A stretch of DNA of 17,179 bases, from the NCBI GenBank assembly GCA_030151865.1, contig JASLCK010000182.1, forward strand, positions 1 to 17,179, given 5' to 3'. The number at the start of each line of letters is the position of its first letter. The stretch's first letter is position 1. Positions 1-6,874 of the stretch are shown here, piece by piece. The notes under the pieces were generated by a model that searched no databases, was not told the DNA's origin, and saw only the letters and a program-made list of their open reading frames with translations. The stretch is from Rhodospirillaceae bacterium (GTDB lineage: Bacteria > Pseudomonadota > Alphaproteobacteria > Rhodospirillales > Magnetospirillaceae). The translations under genes and the position numbers were made by a program.

Positions 1-353
1 CCGCCGGCGTGGTCTGCTACTGGGGCGTCACCGGCTTCAAGAAGCTGTTCGGTTATGACGACGCCCTAGACGTCTGGGGCGTGCACGGCCTGGGCGGCAT
101 CCTGGGTGCCCTGCTGACCGGCGTCTTCGCGGTCGCCGCCATCGGCGGTACCGGCAAGTCGGGCCTGATCGACGGCAACGCCGCCCAGGTTCTGACCCAG
201 GCCGAAGGCGTGCTGGTCACCCTGGTGTGGTCGGCGGTCGTCAGCTTCGTGATCCTGAAGGTGATCGACCTGACCATCGGCCTGCGCGTCAGCAAGGAAG
301 TCGAAGTGGAAGGCCTGGATCTGGCCCTGCACGGCGAGACCATCCACTCCTAA
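1..353 (+). CDS. amtB: Ammonium transporter Amt/AmtB family, 3' part only
   Basis: The reading frame is open at the left edge (codons from position 3) and stops at 351-353, so only about the last 117 residues are present. The encoded stretch contains DVWGVHGLGG, which matches the conserved DVFGVHG region of Amt proteins; its histidine corresponds to the second of the twin pore histidines. Hydrophobic segments typical of the last membrane helices follow, then a polar cytoplasmic tail with GLDLALHGE, the conserved Amt tail that contacts the PII protein GlnK. The family conducts ammonium or ammonia across the inner membrane. A glnK gene usually lies beside amtB, but upstream in most proteobacteria, which would be outside the window. 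The family is certain; the exact paralogue is not. Confidence 0.93.
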   Translation, partial: AGVVCYWGVTGFKKLFGYDDALDVWGVHGLGGILGALLTGVFAVAAIGGTGKSGLIDGNAAQVLTQAEGVLVTLVWSAVVSFVILKVIDLTIGLRVSKEVEVEGLDLALHGETIHS

Positions 354-404
354 CCCCATCAGACGGGGGCGGACGACCTGCCCCGATCCAAGCCCGTCTG
401 CGGC

Positions 405-492
405 GGCGCCGGTACCCCCGGCGCCGCCACCTTTTTGGGGAGAGCTTAAGGGGCGCCAGTACCCCCGGCGCCGCCACCTTTTTGGGGAGAGC
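405..492 (+). repeat. Tandem 41-bp hairpin repeat, probable amtB terminator
   Basis: Two copies, 405-445 and 452-492, are identical except for one base and are separated by 6 bases. In copy 1 an 8-bp GC stem (405-412 with 418-425) has a 5-base loop and is followed six bases later by CTTTTT. The second copy keeps most of the stem and the T tract. The arrangement fits a duplicated rho-independent terminator for the ammonium transporter gene ending at 353. Termination is inferred; the duplication is directly visible. Confidence 0.6.
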
Positions 493-505
493 CCCCCCTT
501 CCGTC

Positions 506-528
506 ATGGCCGGGCTTAACCCGGCCAT
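506..528. repeat. REP-like palindrome
   Basis: ATGGCCGGG and its exact reverse complement flank a 5-base loop (CTTAA). The same architecture, a 9-bp stem with a 5-base loop, recurs at 749-771 and 6740-6762 with a different stem sequence. Confidence 0.7.
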
Positions 529-587
529 CTGCGCAACAGCGGAGCCTTGATCACCGTGTCAAGCCCGGTGATGACGAGCAAGAGAAG
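519..587. repeat. REP-like composite repeat, copy 1
   Basis: This 69-base unit aligns without gaps to 718-786, with about 61 of 69 positions identical by eye. It contains CCATCTGCGCAACA followed by the imperfect palindrome ATCACCGTG-TCAAG-CCCGGTGAT and ends in GACGAGCAAGAGAAG. It does not encode anything credible. Confidence 0.7.
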
Positions 588-638
588 CGATCTTCAAAAA
601 GAAGCGCCCCTCGCAAGAGCACGACACAGACACCGGGA

Positions 639-670
639 AACCTCTCTGTGCCTCTGTGTCTCTGTGGTTT
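639..670 (-). repeat. CACAGAG-type element, copy 1
   Basis: The minus strand reads AAACCACAGAGACACAGAGG and continues with CACAGAGAGGTT. The whole 32-base string is found exactly, on the other strand, at 6798-6829. Internally it is built from short CACAGAG-like units. Such strings translate into HRDTEAQR-like peptides that are often called as false genes. Confidence 0.8.
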
Positions 671-717
671 CCTGCAATCCAATCCCTCCGCACGGCGGAA
701 GGAGCCCGGCTTCCATC

Positions 718-786
718 ACCCGGCCATCTGCGCAACAACGGGACATGGATCACCGGGTCAAGCCCGGTGATGACGAGGACGAGAAG
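718..786. repeat. REP-like composite repeat, copy 2
   Basis: Second direct copy of the 519-587 unit, 199 bases downstream. Here the palindrome is perfect: ATCACCGGG (749-757) and CCCGGTGAT (763-771) around the loop TCAAG. A partial copy of the right half (CCGGTGATGACG) follows at 788-799. Confidence 0.7.
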
Positions 787-834
787 TCCGGTGATGACGC
801 AGAAAAACATGGGAAAGGAAGGGAGCCCCGGCCC

Positions 835-1386
835 TTAAAGCCTGCCCGCCCAGCCATCCCAGCCGTTGGCGGGAATGCCGCGCGGAGCAAAGCCGGTTTG
901 GCCGACCAGATCGCGGTGATGCTGCAAGGACCAGGCGACATTGGGGTAAGCCAGATCGTCCCAGGGGATGTCATCCCAGGCGAACAGACCGACTTCCAGG
1001 CTTTCCATGCCTGCGGCGAAATCGGGGGCCAGCATCTGGGCGCGATAGATCAGATGGACCTGGCTGATCACGGGAATGTTGTAGATGGCCAGCAAGCCGT
1101 TGATGGCGACCCTGGCCCCGGCTTCTTCCCAGACTTCGCGGATTGCGCCCTGTTCGGTGGTTTCCGCCAGTTCCATATACCCGGCGGGCATGGTCCAGAA
1201 CCCGGAACGCGGCTCGATGGCGCGGCGGCACAGCAGATAGCGGTCTTCCCAACAGCAGACCGCGCCGACGATCACCTTGGGGTTTTCATAAAAGATGTGA
1301 CCGCAATTGCCGCAGACCGAGCGTTCCTTGTCGTCGCCGTCAGGAACTTCGCGCACAAAAGAAGGGGAAACGGTGGGCTGGGTCAT
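835..1386 (-). CDS. Nudix hydrolase with a shortened N-terminal zinc ribbon
   Basis: This 183-residue protein carries a complete Nudix box at residues 69-91 (G69, E75, R83-E84, E87-E88, G90; core REVWEEAGA). The box binds the metal that hydrolyses a nucleoside diphosphate linked to another group. Before it, CGNCGHIFYENP (C25, C28) matches the second half of the zinc ribbon seen in ADP-ribose/NADH pyrophosphatase-like Nudix proteins; the first CxxC pair is absent. The frame is open further upstream to 1479, but the extra residues are low in family character and include a repeat-like stretch, so the ATG at 1384-1386 is chosen. There is no strong Shine-Dalgarno. Substrate cannot be told from sequence. 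The gene lies downstream of, and may be co-oriented with, the small gene at 1498-1779. Confidence 0.88.
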   Translation of the reverse strand: MTQPTVSPSFVREVPDGDDKERSVCGNCGHIFYENPKVIVGAVCCWEDRYLLCRRAIEPRSGFWTMPAGYMELAETTEQGAIREVWEEAGARVAINGLLAIYNIPVISQVHLIYRAQMLAPDFAAGMESLEVGLFAWDDIPWDDLAYPNVAWSLQHHRDLVGQTGFAPRGIPANGWDGWAGRL

Positions 1387-1449
1387 GGGCGTAGTGTGAC
1401 CACTCGCCCCCATCGCGGCAAGCCGGAAATCGCCGCCCCAAACAGCAAA

Positions 1450-1474
1450 GCCGCCCAGGCGGAACCAGGGCGGC
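1450..1474 (-). terminator. Possible hairpin terminator after the small gene
   Basis: A 7-bp stem (1450-1456 with 1468-1474), extended by 2 bp beyond a mismatch, lies between the small gene and the Nudix gene. On the minus strand it is followed by the weak T-rich string TTTGCTGTTT. This is at best a partial terminator. Confidence 0.3.
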
Positions 1475-1497
1475 GGCAAAAACCCGAGGGATTGAAA

Positions 1498-1779
1498 TCA
1501 GGCGAGGATATTGACCAGGGAGCCGCGCGGCAGGACGCCGTTTTGCCCCGAGGCCTGAGCCGCCGCCTGGGCATGCAAAGCCGGATTGGCGTTGGTCTGC
1601 GAGGCTTGATTGGCCGATTGCGCCTGAAGGGTCGAATTGGCGGCGCTGGTGGCCGAGGTTTCCTGGTCCGGGGTGGTTTCCTGGGTTCGCTGCGACTGGC
1701 GCTGAACCTGGCGCGTTTCCCTGATGCGGGCGATATCCGTCGGAGACAGCCCGGTATTGGACAGAGAAGAAACAGGCAT
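1498..1779 (-). CDS. Small Gln/Ala/Ser/Thr-rich hypothetical protein
   Basis: A 93-residue protein of unknown function. The N-terminus (MPVSSLSNTGLSPTDIARIR) looks ordered. The middle is low complexity and rich in Q, A, S, T and N, with no cysteine or tryptophan. It ends in a short hydrophobic tail, GSLVNILA. A GGAGG Shine-Dalgarno lies 6 bases before the ATG at 1777-1779; a second ATG immediately upstream (1780-1782) is only 3 bases from it, so the inner start is preferred. There is no signal peptide or membrane segment. The pattern of a low-complexity body ending in a conserved-looking short hydrophobic tail recalls small YjfB-like putative motility proteins, but that is only a resemblance. 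The good ribosome binding site is the main support for a real gene. Confidence 0.55.
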   Translation of the reverse strand: MPVSSLSNTGLSPTDIARIRETRQVQRQSQRTQETTPDQETSATSAANSTLQAQSANQASQTNANPALHAQAAAQASGQNGVLPRGSLVNILA

Positions 1780-1927
1780 CATACGCCTCCCCACAGCCAG
1801 CAAATCACGGCCAACCTAAGCCGGGATTATTTGGCAGGATACCGCTTGGCCCTATTCGTTGTAAAGGATTCCCGCCTTCCGGTTCCCTGACCTGCACTTT
1901 TGGCGAGGGTCGAGCCTGGGGCAAATG

Positions 1928-1957
1928 AAAAAGCGCCGGTCGATCCGACCGGCGCTT
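1928..1957 (-). terminator. Rho-independent terminator of gap-pgk
   Basis: A perfect 12-bp stem (1931-1942 with 1946-1957) with a 3-base loop is followed on the minus strand by a run of five T. It begins 22 bases after the pgk stop codon. Confidence 0.93.
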
Positions 1958-1978
1958 CCTCAAACACTAACGACTGCC

Positions 1979-3202
1979 TTAGTGGCCGCCGCAGCTGCAA
2001 CCGCAGCCCCCGGCGGGCTTGGGTTCGAGAGCCGCCACACCGGGCAGCACCTTGCCTTCAAGCCATTCCAGGAACGCACCGCCCGCGGTCGAGACGTAGG
2101 AGAACTTCTCCTCCACCCCGGCCTTGGCCAAAGCGGCGACGGTATCGCCGCCGCCAGCCACGGTCAGCAGCTTGCCCTGGCCGGTCAGACCCGCCGCCGC
2201 CTGGGCGACAGCGTTGGTGGCCTTGTCGAAGGGAGCGATTTCAAACGCGCCCAGCGGACCGTTCCACACTAGGGTCTTGCACTTGCCCAGAAGATCGGTG
2301 ATGGCCTTGGCGCTGGCGGGGCCGGCATCCAGGATCATCTTGTCTTCCGGCACGGCGTCGATGCCCACCACCTGATTGGCGGCGTTTTCGGCGAATTCGC
2401 CAGCCACCACCACGTCAACCGGCAGAATGATCTGGCAGTTGGCGGCCTTGGCCTTCTTGACGATTTCGCGTGCGGTATCGGCCAGATCCTTTTCGCACAG
2501 CGACTTGCCGACCGGCTTGCCGTCCGCGTGCAGGAAGGTGTTGGCCATGCCGCCGCCGATGATCAGGTAATCGACGCGCGACACCAGATTGCCCAGCAGG
2601 TCCAGCTTGGTCGAGACCTTGGCCCCGCCAACCACGGCGGCAACCGGCTTTTCCGGATGTTCCAGCGCCTTGCCCAGGGCTTCCAACTCGGCCTGCATCA
2701 AGCGCCCGGCATAGGCCGGGATCAGCTTGGCGATGGCTTCGGTGGAGGCATGGGCGCGGTGCGCGGTCGAGAAAGCGTCGTTGACATAGGCGTCGCCCAA
2801 ATCCGCAAGGGCGCGGGCGAACACCGGGTCGTTCTTTTCTTCCTCGGGATGGAAGCGGACGTTTTCCATCAGAAGGACGTCGCCGTCCTTCAGCTTGGTA
2901 ACGGCTTCCACCGCGTCGGGGCCGATGACGTCGTCAGCCCAGAGCACCGGACGACCGATGGCCTTGGCCAGCGGTTCGACCAGAAGCTTCTGGCTGTACT
3001 TGTCTTCGCGCCCCTTGGGACGGCCGAAGTGAGTGAGGATGATGACCTTGGCCCCCTTGTCCGCCAATTCGCGGATGGTGGCGGCCGAGCGGTCGATGCG
3101 AGTGGTGTCGGTGACCTTGCCGTCCTTGGCCGGGACGTTCAGGTCGGCCCGCAGCACCACGCGCTTACCGCGGGCATCAAGCTGGTCGAGAGTGCGGAAC
3201 AT
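1979..3202 (-). CDS. pgk: Phosphoglycerate kinase
   Basis: The 407-residue product interconverts 1,3-bisphosphoglycerate plus ADP and 3-phosphoglycerate plus ATP in the cytosol (glycolysis and gluconeogenesis). N-domain substrate motifs are clear: RADLNVP, DTTRID and THFGRPKG. The C-domain has the nucleotide-binding GGAKVSTK, WNGPLGAFE and VAGGGDTVAAL, and the STAGGAFLEWLEGK end. Length is normal for bacterial PGK plus a short tail. The odd point is that tail, CGCSCGGH, with three cysteines and a histidine after the usual end near LPGVAAL. The ATG at 3200-3202 has AGGGGGAG upstream. The gene follows gap by 24 bases and ends at a strong terminator, so the two form an operon. Confidence 0.98.
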   Translation of the reverse strand: MFRTLDQLDARGKRVVLRADLNVPAKDGKVTDTTRIDRSAATIRELADKGAKVIILTHFGRPKGREDKYSQKLLVEPLAKAIGRPVLWADDVIGPDAVEAVTKLKDGDVLLMENVRFHPEEEKNDPVFARALADLGDAYVNDAFSTAHRAHASTEAIAKLIPAYAGRLMQAELEALGKALEHPEKPVAAVVGGAKVSTKLDLLGNLVSRVDYLIIGGGMANTFLHADGKPVGKSLCEKDLADTAREIVKKAKAANCQIILPVDVVVAGEFAENAANQVVGIDAVPEDKMILDAGPASAKAITDLLGKCKTLVWNGPLGAFEIAPFDKATNAVAQAAAGLTGQGKLLTVAGGGDTVAALAKAGVEEKFSYVSTAGGAFLEWLEGKVLPGVAALEPKPAGGCGCSCGGH

Positions 3203-3226
3203 GGCTGCTCCCCCTTGCTCTGCCGA

Positions 3227-4231
3227 TTACTTCGCACCAGCGACGTGGCGGACGAAACGCAGCATGTTGACGGTGTAGCCGTATTCGTTGTCGTACCAGG
3301 ACACCACCTTGACGAAGGTCGGATCGAGCTGGATACCGGCTTCGGCGTCGAAGATCGAGGGCTTGGGGAAGCCGACGAAATCGGTCGAGACGACCTTTTC
3401 ATCGGTGAAGCCCAGAACGCCCTTCAGAGCGCCTTCCGAGGCGGCCTTCATGGCGGCCACGATGTCTTCGTACTTGGCGGGCTTTTCCAGCTCGACGGTC
3501 AGATCGACCACCGAGACATCCGAGGTCGGGACGCGGAACGACATGCCGGTCAGCTTCTTGTTCAGCTCGGGCAGCACCACGCCGACGGCCTTGGCGGCGC
3601 CGGTGGACGACGGAATGATGTTTTCCAGGATGCCGCGGCCACCGCGCCAATCCTTGGAGGACGGGCCGTCAACGGTCTTCTGGGTGGCGGTAGCGGCATG
3701 AACGGTGGTCATCAGACCGCGCTTCACGCCCCAATTGTCGTTCAGCACCTTGGCGACGGGGGCCAGGCAGTTGGTGGTGCACGAAGCGGCCGAAACGATG
3801 GTCTGGTCGGCGTACTTTTCGTGGTTGACGCCATAGACGAACATCGGGGTGTCGTCCTTGGACGGGGCCGACATCACCACCTTCTTGGCACCGGCGGCGA
3901 CATGCTTCTGAGCGGCTTCCTTGGTCAGGAACAGGCCGGTGGATTCGATCACCACATCGGCGTTGACTTCGTTCCACTTCAGTTCGGCCGGATCCTTGAC
4001 CTGGGTCAGACGGATCTTCTTGCCGTTGACGACCAGAGCGCCGTCAGCGACCGAGATGTCGCCGTTGAAGCGGCCATGCACCGAGTCGAACTTCAGCATG
4101 TAAGCCAGATATTCGGGATCGAGAAGGTCGTTGATGGCGACGATTTCGATGTCCGAGAATTCCTTGACGGCAGCGCGGAACACCATGCGACCGATGCGGC
4201 CGAAACCGTTAATGCCAACGCGAACAGTCAT
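3227..4231 (-). CDS. gap: Glyceraldehyde-3-phosphate dehydrogenase, type I
   Basis: The 334-residue enzyme oxidises glyceraldehyde 3-phosphate with NAD and phosphate to 1,3-bisphosphoglycerate, the substrate of the next gene product. The Rossmann motif GINGFGRIGR is at residues 6-15. Asp35 in NDL is the residue usually associated with NAD preference. The active-site segment SAASCTTNCLAP puts the catalytic cysteine at 151, and WYDNEYGY lies near the end. The frame is open upstream to 4489, but family alignment and GGAGGA ending about 6 bases before the ATG at 4229-4231 fix this start. Divergent from ppk2, with 263 bases between the start codons. Confidence 0.98.
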   Translation of the reverse strand: MTVRVGINGFGRIGRMVFRAAVKEFSDIEIVAINDLLDPEYLAYMLKFDSVHGRFNGDISVADGALVVNGKKIRLTQVKDPAELKWNEVNADVVIESTGLFLTKEAAQKHVAAGAKKVVMSAPSKDDTPMFVYGVNHEKYADQTIVSAASCTTNCLAPVAKVLNDNWGVKRGLMTTVHAATATQKTVDGPSSKDWRGGRGILENIIPSSTGAAKAVGVVLPELNKKLTGMSFRVPTSDVSVVDLTVELEKPAKYEDIVAAMKAASEGALKGVLGFTDEKVVSTDFVGFPKPSIFDAEAGIQLDPTFVKVVSWYDNEYGYTVNMLRFVRHVAGAK

Positions 4232-4494
4232 TGCTTTCCTCCAATCCGCATGTAATGGCGCGCCAGCGGGACGTCGCTGCGCGTGGCTGCCTCCCCGATC
4301 GTCGTTGGGGGCGGGCCGAAACTGGGCAACAGATTTCGCATAGCTTGGCCCAACAATCCAGTAGGAAACAGGCTTTCTGCCCAGCCCTGCGTCCCTTTCA
4401 CGCCAAGAATGCTCTGAAGGACGCGGCCTTGCCCCGGTCACGCAACTGTCATAGGCTTTTCCCCAAGGGGTCGAACATGCACGGAGCAAAGGTA

Positions 4495-5373
4495 ATGTCA
4501 GCGGTAAAGACCACCGCCAAAATCCGCCTGGCGGATCTGGACAATTCGGCCCGCGTGGTCGAACGCAAGGATTACGAATCCCGTCTGGTGGAATTGCAGT
4601 TGAAGATGCTGCGCATTCAGCAGGCTTATTTCCACGAAAAGAAACGCGCCCTGATCGTGTTCGAAGGCTGGGACGCGGCCGGCAAGGGCGGCACCATCCG
4701 GCGCATGACCGAACGGCTGGACCCGCGCGGCTGCAAGGTCTGGCCGATCGCCGCGCCCAAGGCCGAGGAACAGGGCCGCCATTACCTGTACCGCTTCTGG
4801 ACCCGCCTGCCCGAACCCGGCACCATCGCCCTGTTCGACCGGTCCTGGTATGGCCGCGTGCTGGTCGAGCGCGTCGAAGGCTTTGCCAAAAAGGACGAAT
4901 GGAAGCGCGCCTATCATGAAATCCGCGAATTCGAGCGGATGCTGACCGATGACGGCGTGCATATCGTCAAGCTGTTCTTCCACATCACGCCCGACGAGCA
5001 GTTGAAGCGCTTCGCCGAACGCCTGCGCAATCCCTATAAGCGCTGGAAGCTGACCGAGGAAGATATCCGCAACCGCGAAAAATGGCCGGAATACGAAAAG
5101 GCCATCGAGGAAATGTTCGACGAAACCTCGACCGAGAACGCGCCCTGGAGCGCCGTTCCCGCCAATCAGAAATGGTATGTCCGCCTGAAGGCCCTGGAAG
5201 TGGTGACCGAAGCCCTGGCCCAGGGATTGAACCTGCAACCGCCGCCCCTGGACCCGGTGGTGCAGTTGGCCGCCGCCGAACGCCTGGGCCTGTCCATCGA
5301 ACAGGTGATCGAGATCAAGGGCGCGGCCAAGCAATCCGCCCCCCAGAAGGACAAGAAGAAAAAGAAGAAGTAA
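4495..5373 (+). CDS. ppk2: Polyphosphate kinase 2 family protein
   Basis: A single-domain PPK2 of 292 residues, which transfers phosphate between polyphosphate and nucleotides. Walker A is GWDAAGKGG (58-66). The Walker B region is LFDRSWYGRVLVERVEGF (113-130), and the lid module is RLRNPYKRWKLTEEDI (176-191). The RSWYGRVLVERVEGF form resembles the polyphosphate:AMP phosphotransferase branch as I recall it, so the nucleotide preference (AMP, ADP or GDP) is open. The C-terminus is a lysine-rich tail (KDKKKKKK). The ATG at 4495 has GGAG eight bases upstream; an in-frame ATG at 4477 with AAGGGG six bases upstream is an alternative that adds six residues. A weak promoter-like pair, TTGCCC (4429-4434) and TAGGCT (4452-4457) with 17-base spacing, lies just upstream. 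Confidence 0.93.
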   Translation: MSAVKTTAKIRLADLDNSARVVERKDYESRLVELQLKMLRIQQAYFHEKKRALIVFEGWDAAGKGGTIRRMTERLDPRGCKVWPIAAPKAEEQGRHYLYRFWTRLPEPGTIALFDRSWYGRVLVERVEGFAKKDEWKRAYHEIREFERMLTDDGVHIVKLFFHITPDEQLKRFAERLRNPYKRWKLTEEDIRNREKWPEYEKAIEEMFDETSTENAPWSAVPANQKWYVRLKALEVVTEALAQGLNLQPPPLDPVVQLAAAERLGLSIEQVIEIKGAAKQSAPQKDKKKKKK

Positions 5374-5498
5374 GCCCACAGCAGCGGACCGGGGCGCATT
5401 TTTGTGCTTTGCATCAAGGTGCGCCCTGAGCCAAACTGTCAAGCTGGGTGGTGAGGCGGTGCCGTTTCCCCGTTCGGGAAAGAAAGTACCCCCGCCCC

Positions 5499-5528
5499 TT
5501 GACACGGGCTGGTTGCAGCCCGTTTTTA
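5499..5528 (+). promoter_or_regulatory. Possible sigma-70 promoter interleaved with the terminator
   Basis: A consensus TTGACA (5499-5504) is followed after 18 bases by TTTTTA (5523-5528). The spacer is the terminator stem-loop. The -35 is perfect and the -10 is poor. Confidence 0.25.
5504..5527 (+). terminator. Rho-independent terminator downstream of ppk2
   Basis: A 7-bp stem, ACGGGCT (5504-5510) and AGCCCGT (5517-5523), with a 6-base loop is followed by TTTTT ending at 5527. It lies 130 bases past the ppk2 stop and 33 bases before the next start codon, so it could end ppk2 transcripts or attenuate the following gene. Confidence 0.65.
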
Positions 5529-5560
5529 AAAGATCAGATTGATCAGAGGTTCAGACAGAT

Positions 5561-5761
5561 ATGGCTCGGCGCGACGTTCAACCGGGACAAAGGTATCAGC
5601 AGGCCGATTCCTCGTCGGTCTGGGAAGTCATGGATATGACCAAGGACGGCGAAGGCATTGCCCATGCCCGACTGATCCGCGTCGGCGACGCCACGGCGGT
5701 GAAAATGATTTCCGTTTCCGCTCTGAAGGATCCGCGTCTTTACAGGCTGGTGGGCGAATAA
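5561..5761 (+). CDS. Small conserved-looking hypothetical protein (66 residues)
   Basis: A soluble 66-residue protein without cysteine or membrane segment. After a polar N-terminus (residues 1-18) it has WEVMDMTKDGEGIAHARLIR and then KMISVSALKDPRLYRLV. The alternation of charged and hydrophobic residues suggests a compact beta-rich fold, and the HARL and ISxxALxDPRxY parts look like conserved cores. I do not recognise a named family. The ATG at 5561 has only a weak AGAGG 11 bases upstream. A terminator and possible promoter lie just before it, so it is probably its own transcription unit, perhaps continuing into the membrane-protein gene at 5880. Codon use matches neighbouring chromosomal genes. 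Confidence 0.7.
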   Translation: MARRDVQPGQRYQQADSSSVWEVMDMTKDGEGIAHARLIRVGDATAVKMISVSALKDPRLYRLVGE

Positions 5762-5879
5762 GGCCTCGGGCTGTTTTTTCCGTAAATCGTGACATCTGCG
5801 GCGGCGCGATTGCCGTTGCCGTTCAAGGTTGCCTGCATCCCCCACCAACGGGACAGGCTTTGCATACGAGGATGGTGCT

Positions 5880-6602
5880 ATGAGTCGTCGCAGAAGCCGA
5901 CGCAACGAAGAACGGCGTCGGGCTTTTTTCGTCGCCGTATTCAAGCTGGCCCTGGTGGCTGGCGCCTTTGGTCTGGTGGCCTGGTATTCTTATGAAGTGG
6001 GCTATCGCGTCGCCAAGGGCGAAGTGGCGTCGCTGCAAGATCAGGTGCACGGCCTGACCGAAGCGGCCAAGTCGCAGGAAGAACAGGCTGTCGGTGCCCA
6101 TGCCGCCCTGCTGGAGGCGCAAAAACAGCTTCAGGAAATGCGCACCCTTTACGATCAGGTCAAGCCCAGCGACGAAATGCGCGAAATCGACGCCGAAGCC
6201 CGCGCCCGTCTGGCCGCAGGCGTCGATGCCAGGCGCCTGGCCCTGTTGATCCGCGCCGCGCAAAAGCCGCAGGCCTGCGAAACCGCCGTCACCAAGCGCT
6301 TCCTGGTGCGCACGCCGCGCTATAAGGGACCCGCCGCCAACGCCATGGCGCGCCTGTCGGACATGGTCACTTTGTCAGCCGACGGGCTGGGCGGCAATGA
6401 CGGACGCGAACAGTGGTTCGACCCTGACCGCCCGGTCAAGTTGCATATCTCCAGCAACGGCGGCAAGGATGAAGACATCACCGCCAAGCTGCCCATCGAA
6501 CGGGTGGTGCAGGTCAAGAACGCCGATGTCCATTTCACCGTCATGGCCTCCACCAGCCGCGGCTTCATCGACGTCACCAGCGAACGCTGCGACTATCGCT
6601 GA
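5880..6602 (+). CDS. Single-span inner-membrane protein with coiled coil, unknown function
   Basis: The 240-residue product starts with a very basic cytoplasmic stretch (SRRRSRRNEERRR), then one hydrophobic segment at about 15-37, then a probable coiled coil (about 46-95) and a C-terminal domain. The positive N-terminus predicts N-in topology with the bulk in the periplasm. The C-terminal domain (about 130-240) has KLHISSNGGKDEDIT and ends in SERCDYR. It contains two cysteines, C133 and C237, which could form a disulfide. No known domain is recognised. The ATG at 5880 has GAGG eight bases upstream; the open frame extends to 5829, but the extra residues are not convincing. A strong terminator follows, so the gene ends its transcript. 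Confidence 0.8.
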   Translation: MSRRRSRRNEERRRAFFVAVFKLALVAGAFGLVAWYSYEVGYRVAKGEVASLQDQVHGLTEAAKSQEEQAVGAHAALLEAQKQLQEMRTLYDQVKPSDEMREIDAEARARLAAGVDARRLALLIRAAQKPQACETAVTKRFLVRTPRYKGPAANAMARLSDMVTLSADGLGGNDGREQWFDPDRPVKLHISSNGGKDEDITAKLPIERVVQVKNADVHFTVMASTSRGFIDVTSERCDYR

Positions 6603-6645
6603 TCCCGTTTGGGAGGCGATGCCTTTCATTTGAAGAGATAAAATT

Positions 6646-6687
6646 CACAGCCAGCTTGGAATACCGTCCAGGCTGGCTGTGCTTTTT
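6646..6687 (+). terminator. Strong rho-independent terminator
   Basis: A 15-bp stem (6646-6660 with 6667-6681, one G-T pair) with a 6-base loop is followed by CTTTTT. It lies 43 bases after the stop of the membrane-protein gene. Confidence 0.93.
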
Positions 6688-6727
6688 GGGGCTTCGGACG
6701 GGCTTTTCTTCTCCCACCACGCCGGGT

Positions 6728-6764
6728 TTCTTCCTCGTCATCACCGGGCTTGCCCCGGTGATCC
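6728..6764 (-). repeat. REP-like composite repeat, copy 3 (inverted)
   Basis: The minus strand reads GGATCACCGGGGCAAGCCCG and on into GTGATGACGAGGAAGAA. It matches 747-783 apart from a few bases. The palindrome is ATCACCGGG (6740-6748) with CCCGGTGAT (6754-6762). Confidence 0.75.
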
Positions 6765-6797
6765 GAACAGGATGGGCTTTTGGTGGCTGGGTCAGAA

Positions 6798-6829
6798 AAA
6801 CCACAGAGACACAGAGGCACAGAGAGGTT
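6798..6829 (+). repeat. CACAGAG-type element, copy 2
   Basis: An exact 32-base reverse complement of 639-670. Together with the nearby palindrome it keeps the order and relative orientation seen at 639-771, so the composite as a whole is inverted. Confidence 0.85.
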
Positions 6830-6874
6830 GCCCAATATCTGCGCTCTGTCCTGATCGGGGCAATTTCTGTTTCA

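Larger units (their letters stand above)
354..834. other. Gene-free repeat-rich interval (481 bases)
   Basis: No credible gene is seen here. From left to right the interval holds a duplicated hairpin with T tracts (405-492), a perfect 9-bp palindrome (506-528), a REP-like composite repeat in two direct copies (519-587 and 718-786) and a CACAGAG-type element (639-670). Several reading frames are open, but their translations are the low-complexity peptides that these repeats give in many genomes. Confidence 0.8.

Noticed and set aside
405..492. CRISPR-like array
   Set aside because: Only two copies with a 6-base gap and a hairpin plus T tract; no spacers.
547..1890. Long plus-strand open frame across the repeat region, Nudix and small gene
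   Set aside because: It runs antisense to the Nudix gene, which has a complete family motif, and through the REP and CACAGAG repeats; its translation is low complexity.
2528..4255. 575-codon plus-strand open frame
   Set aside because: It is the antisense of pgk and gap, a product of high GC in the third codon position.
4498..5505. 335-codon minus-strand open frame
   Set aside because: Antisense shadow of ppk2, which has clear Walker motifs.
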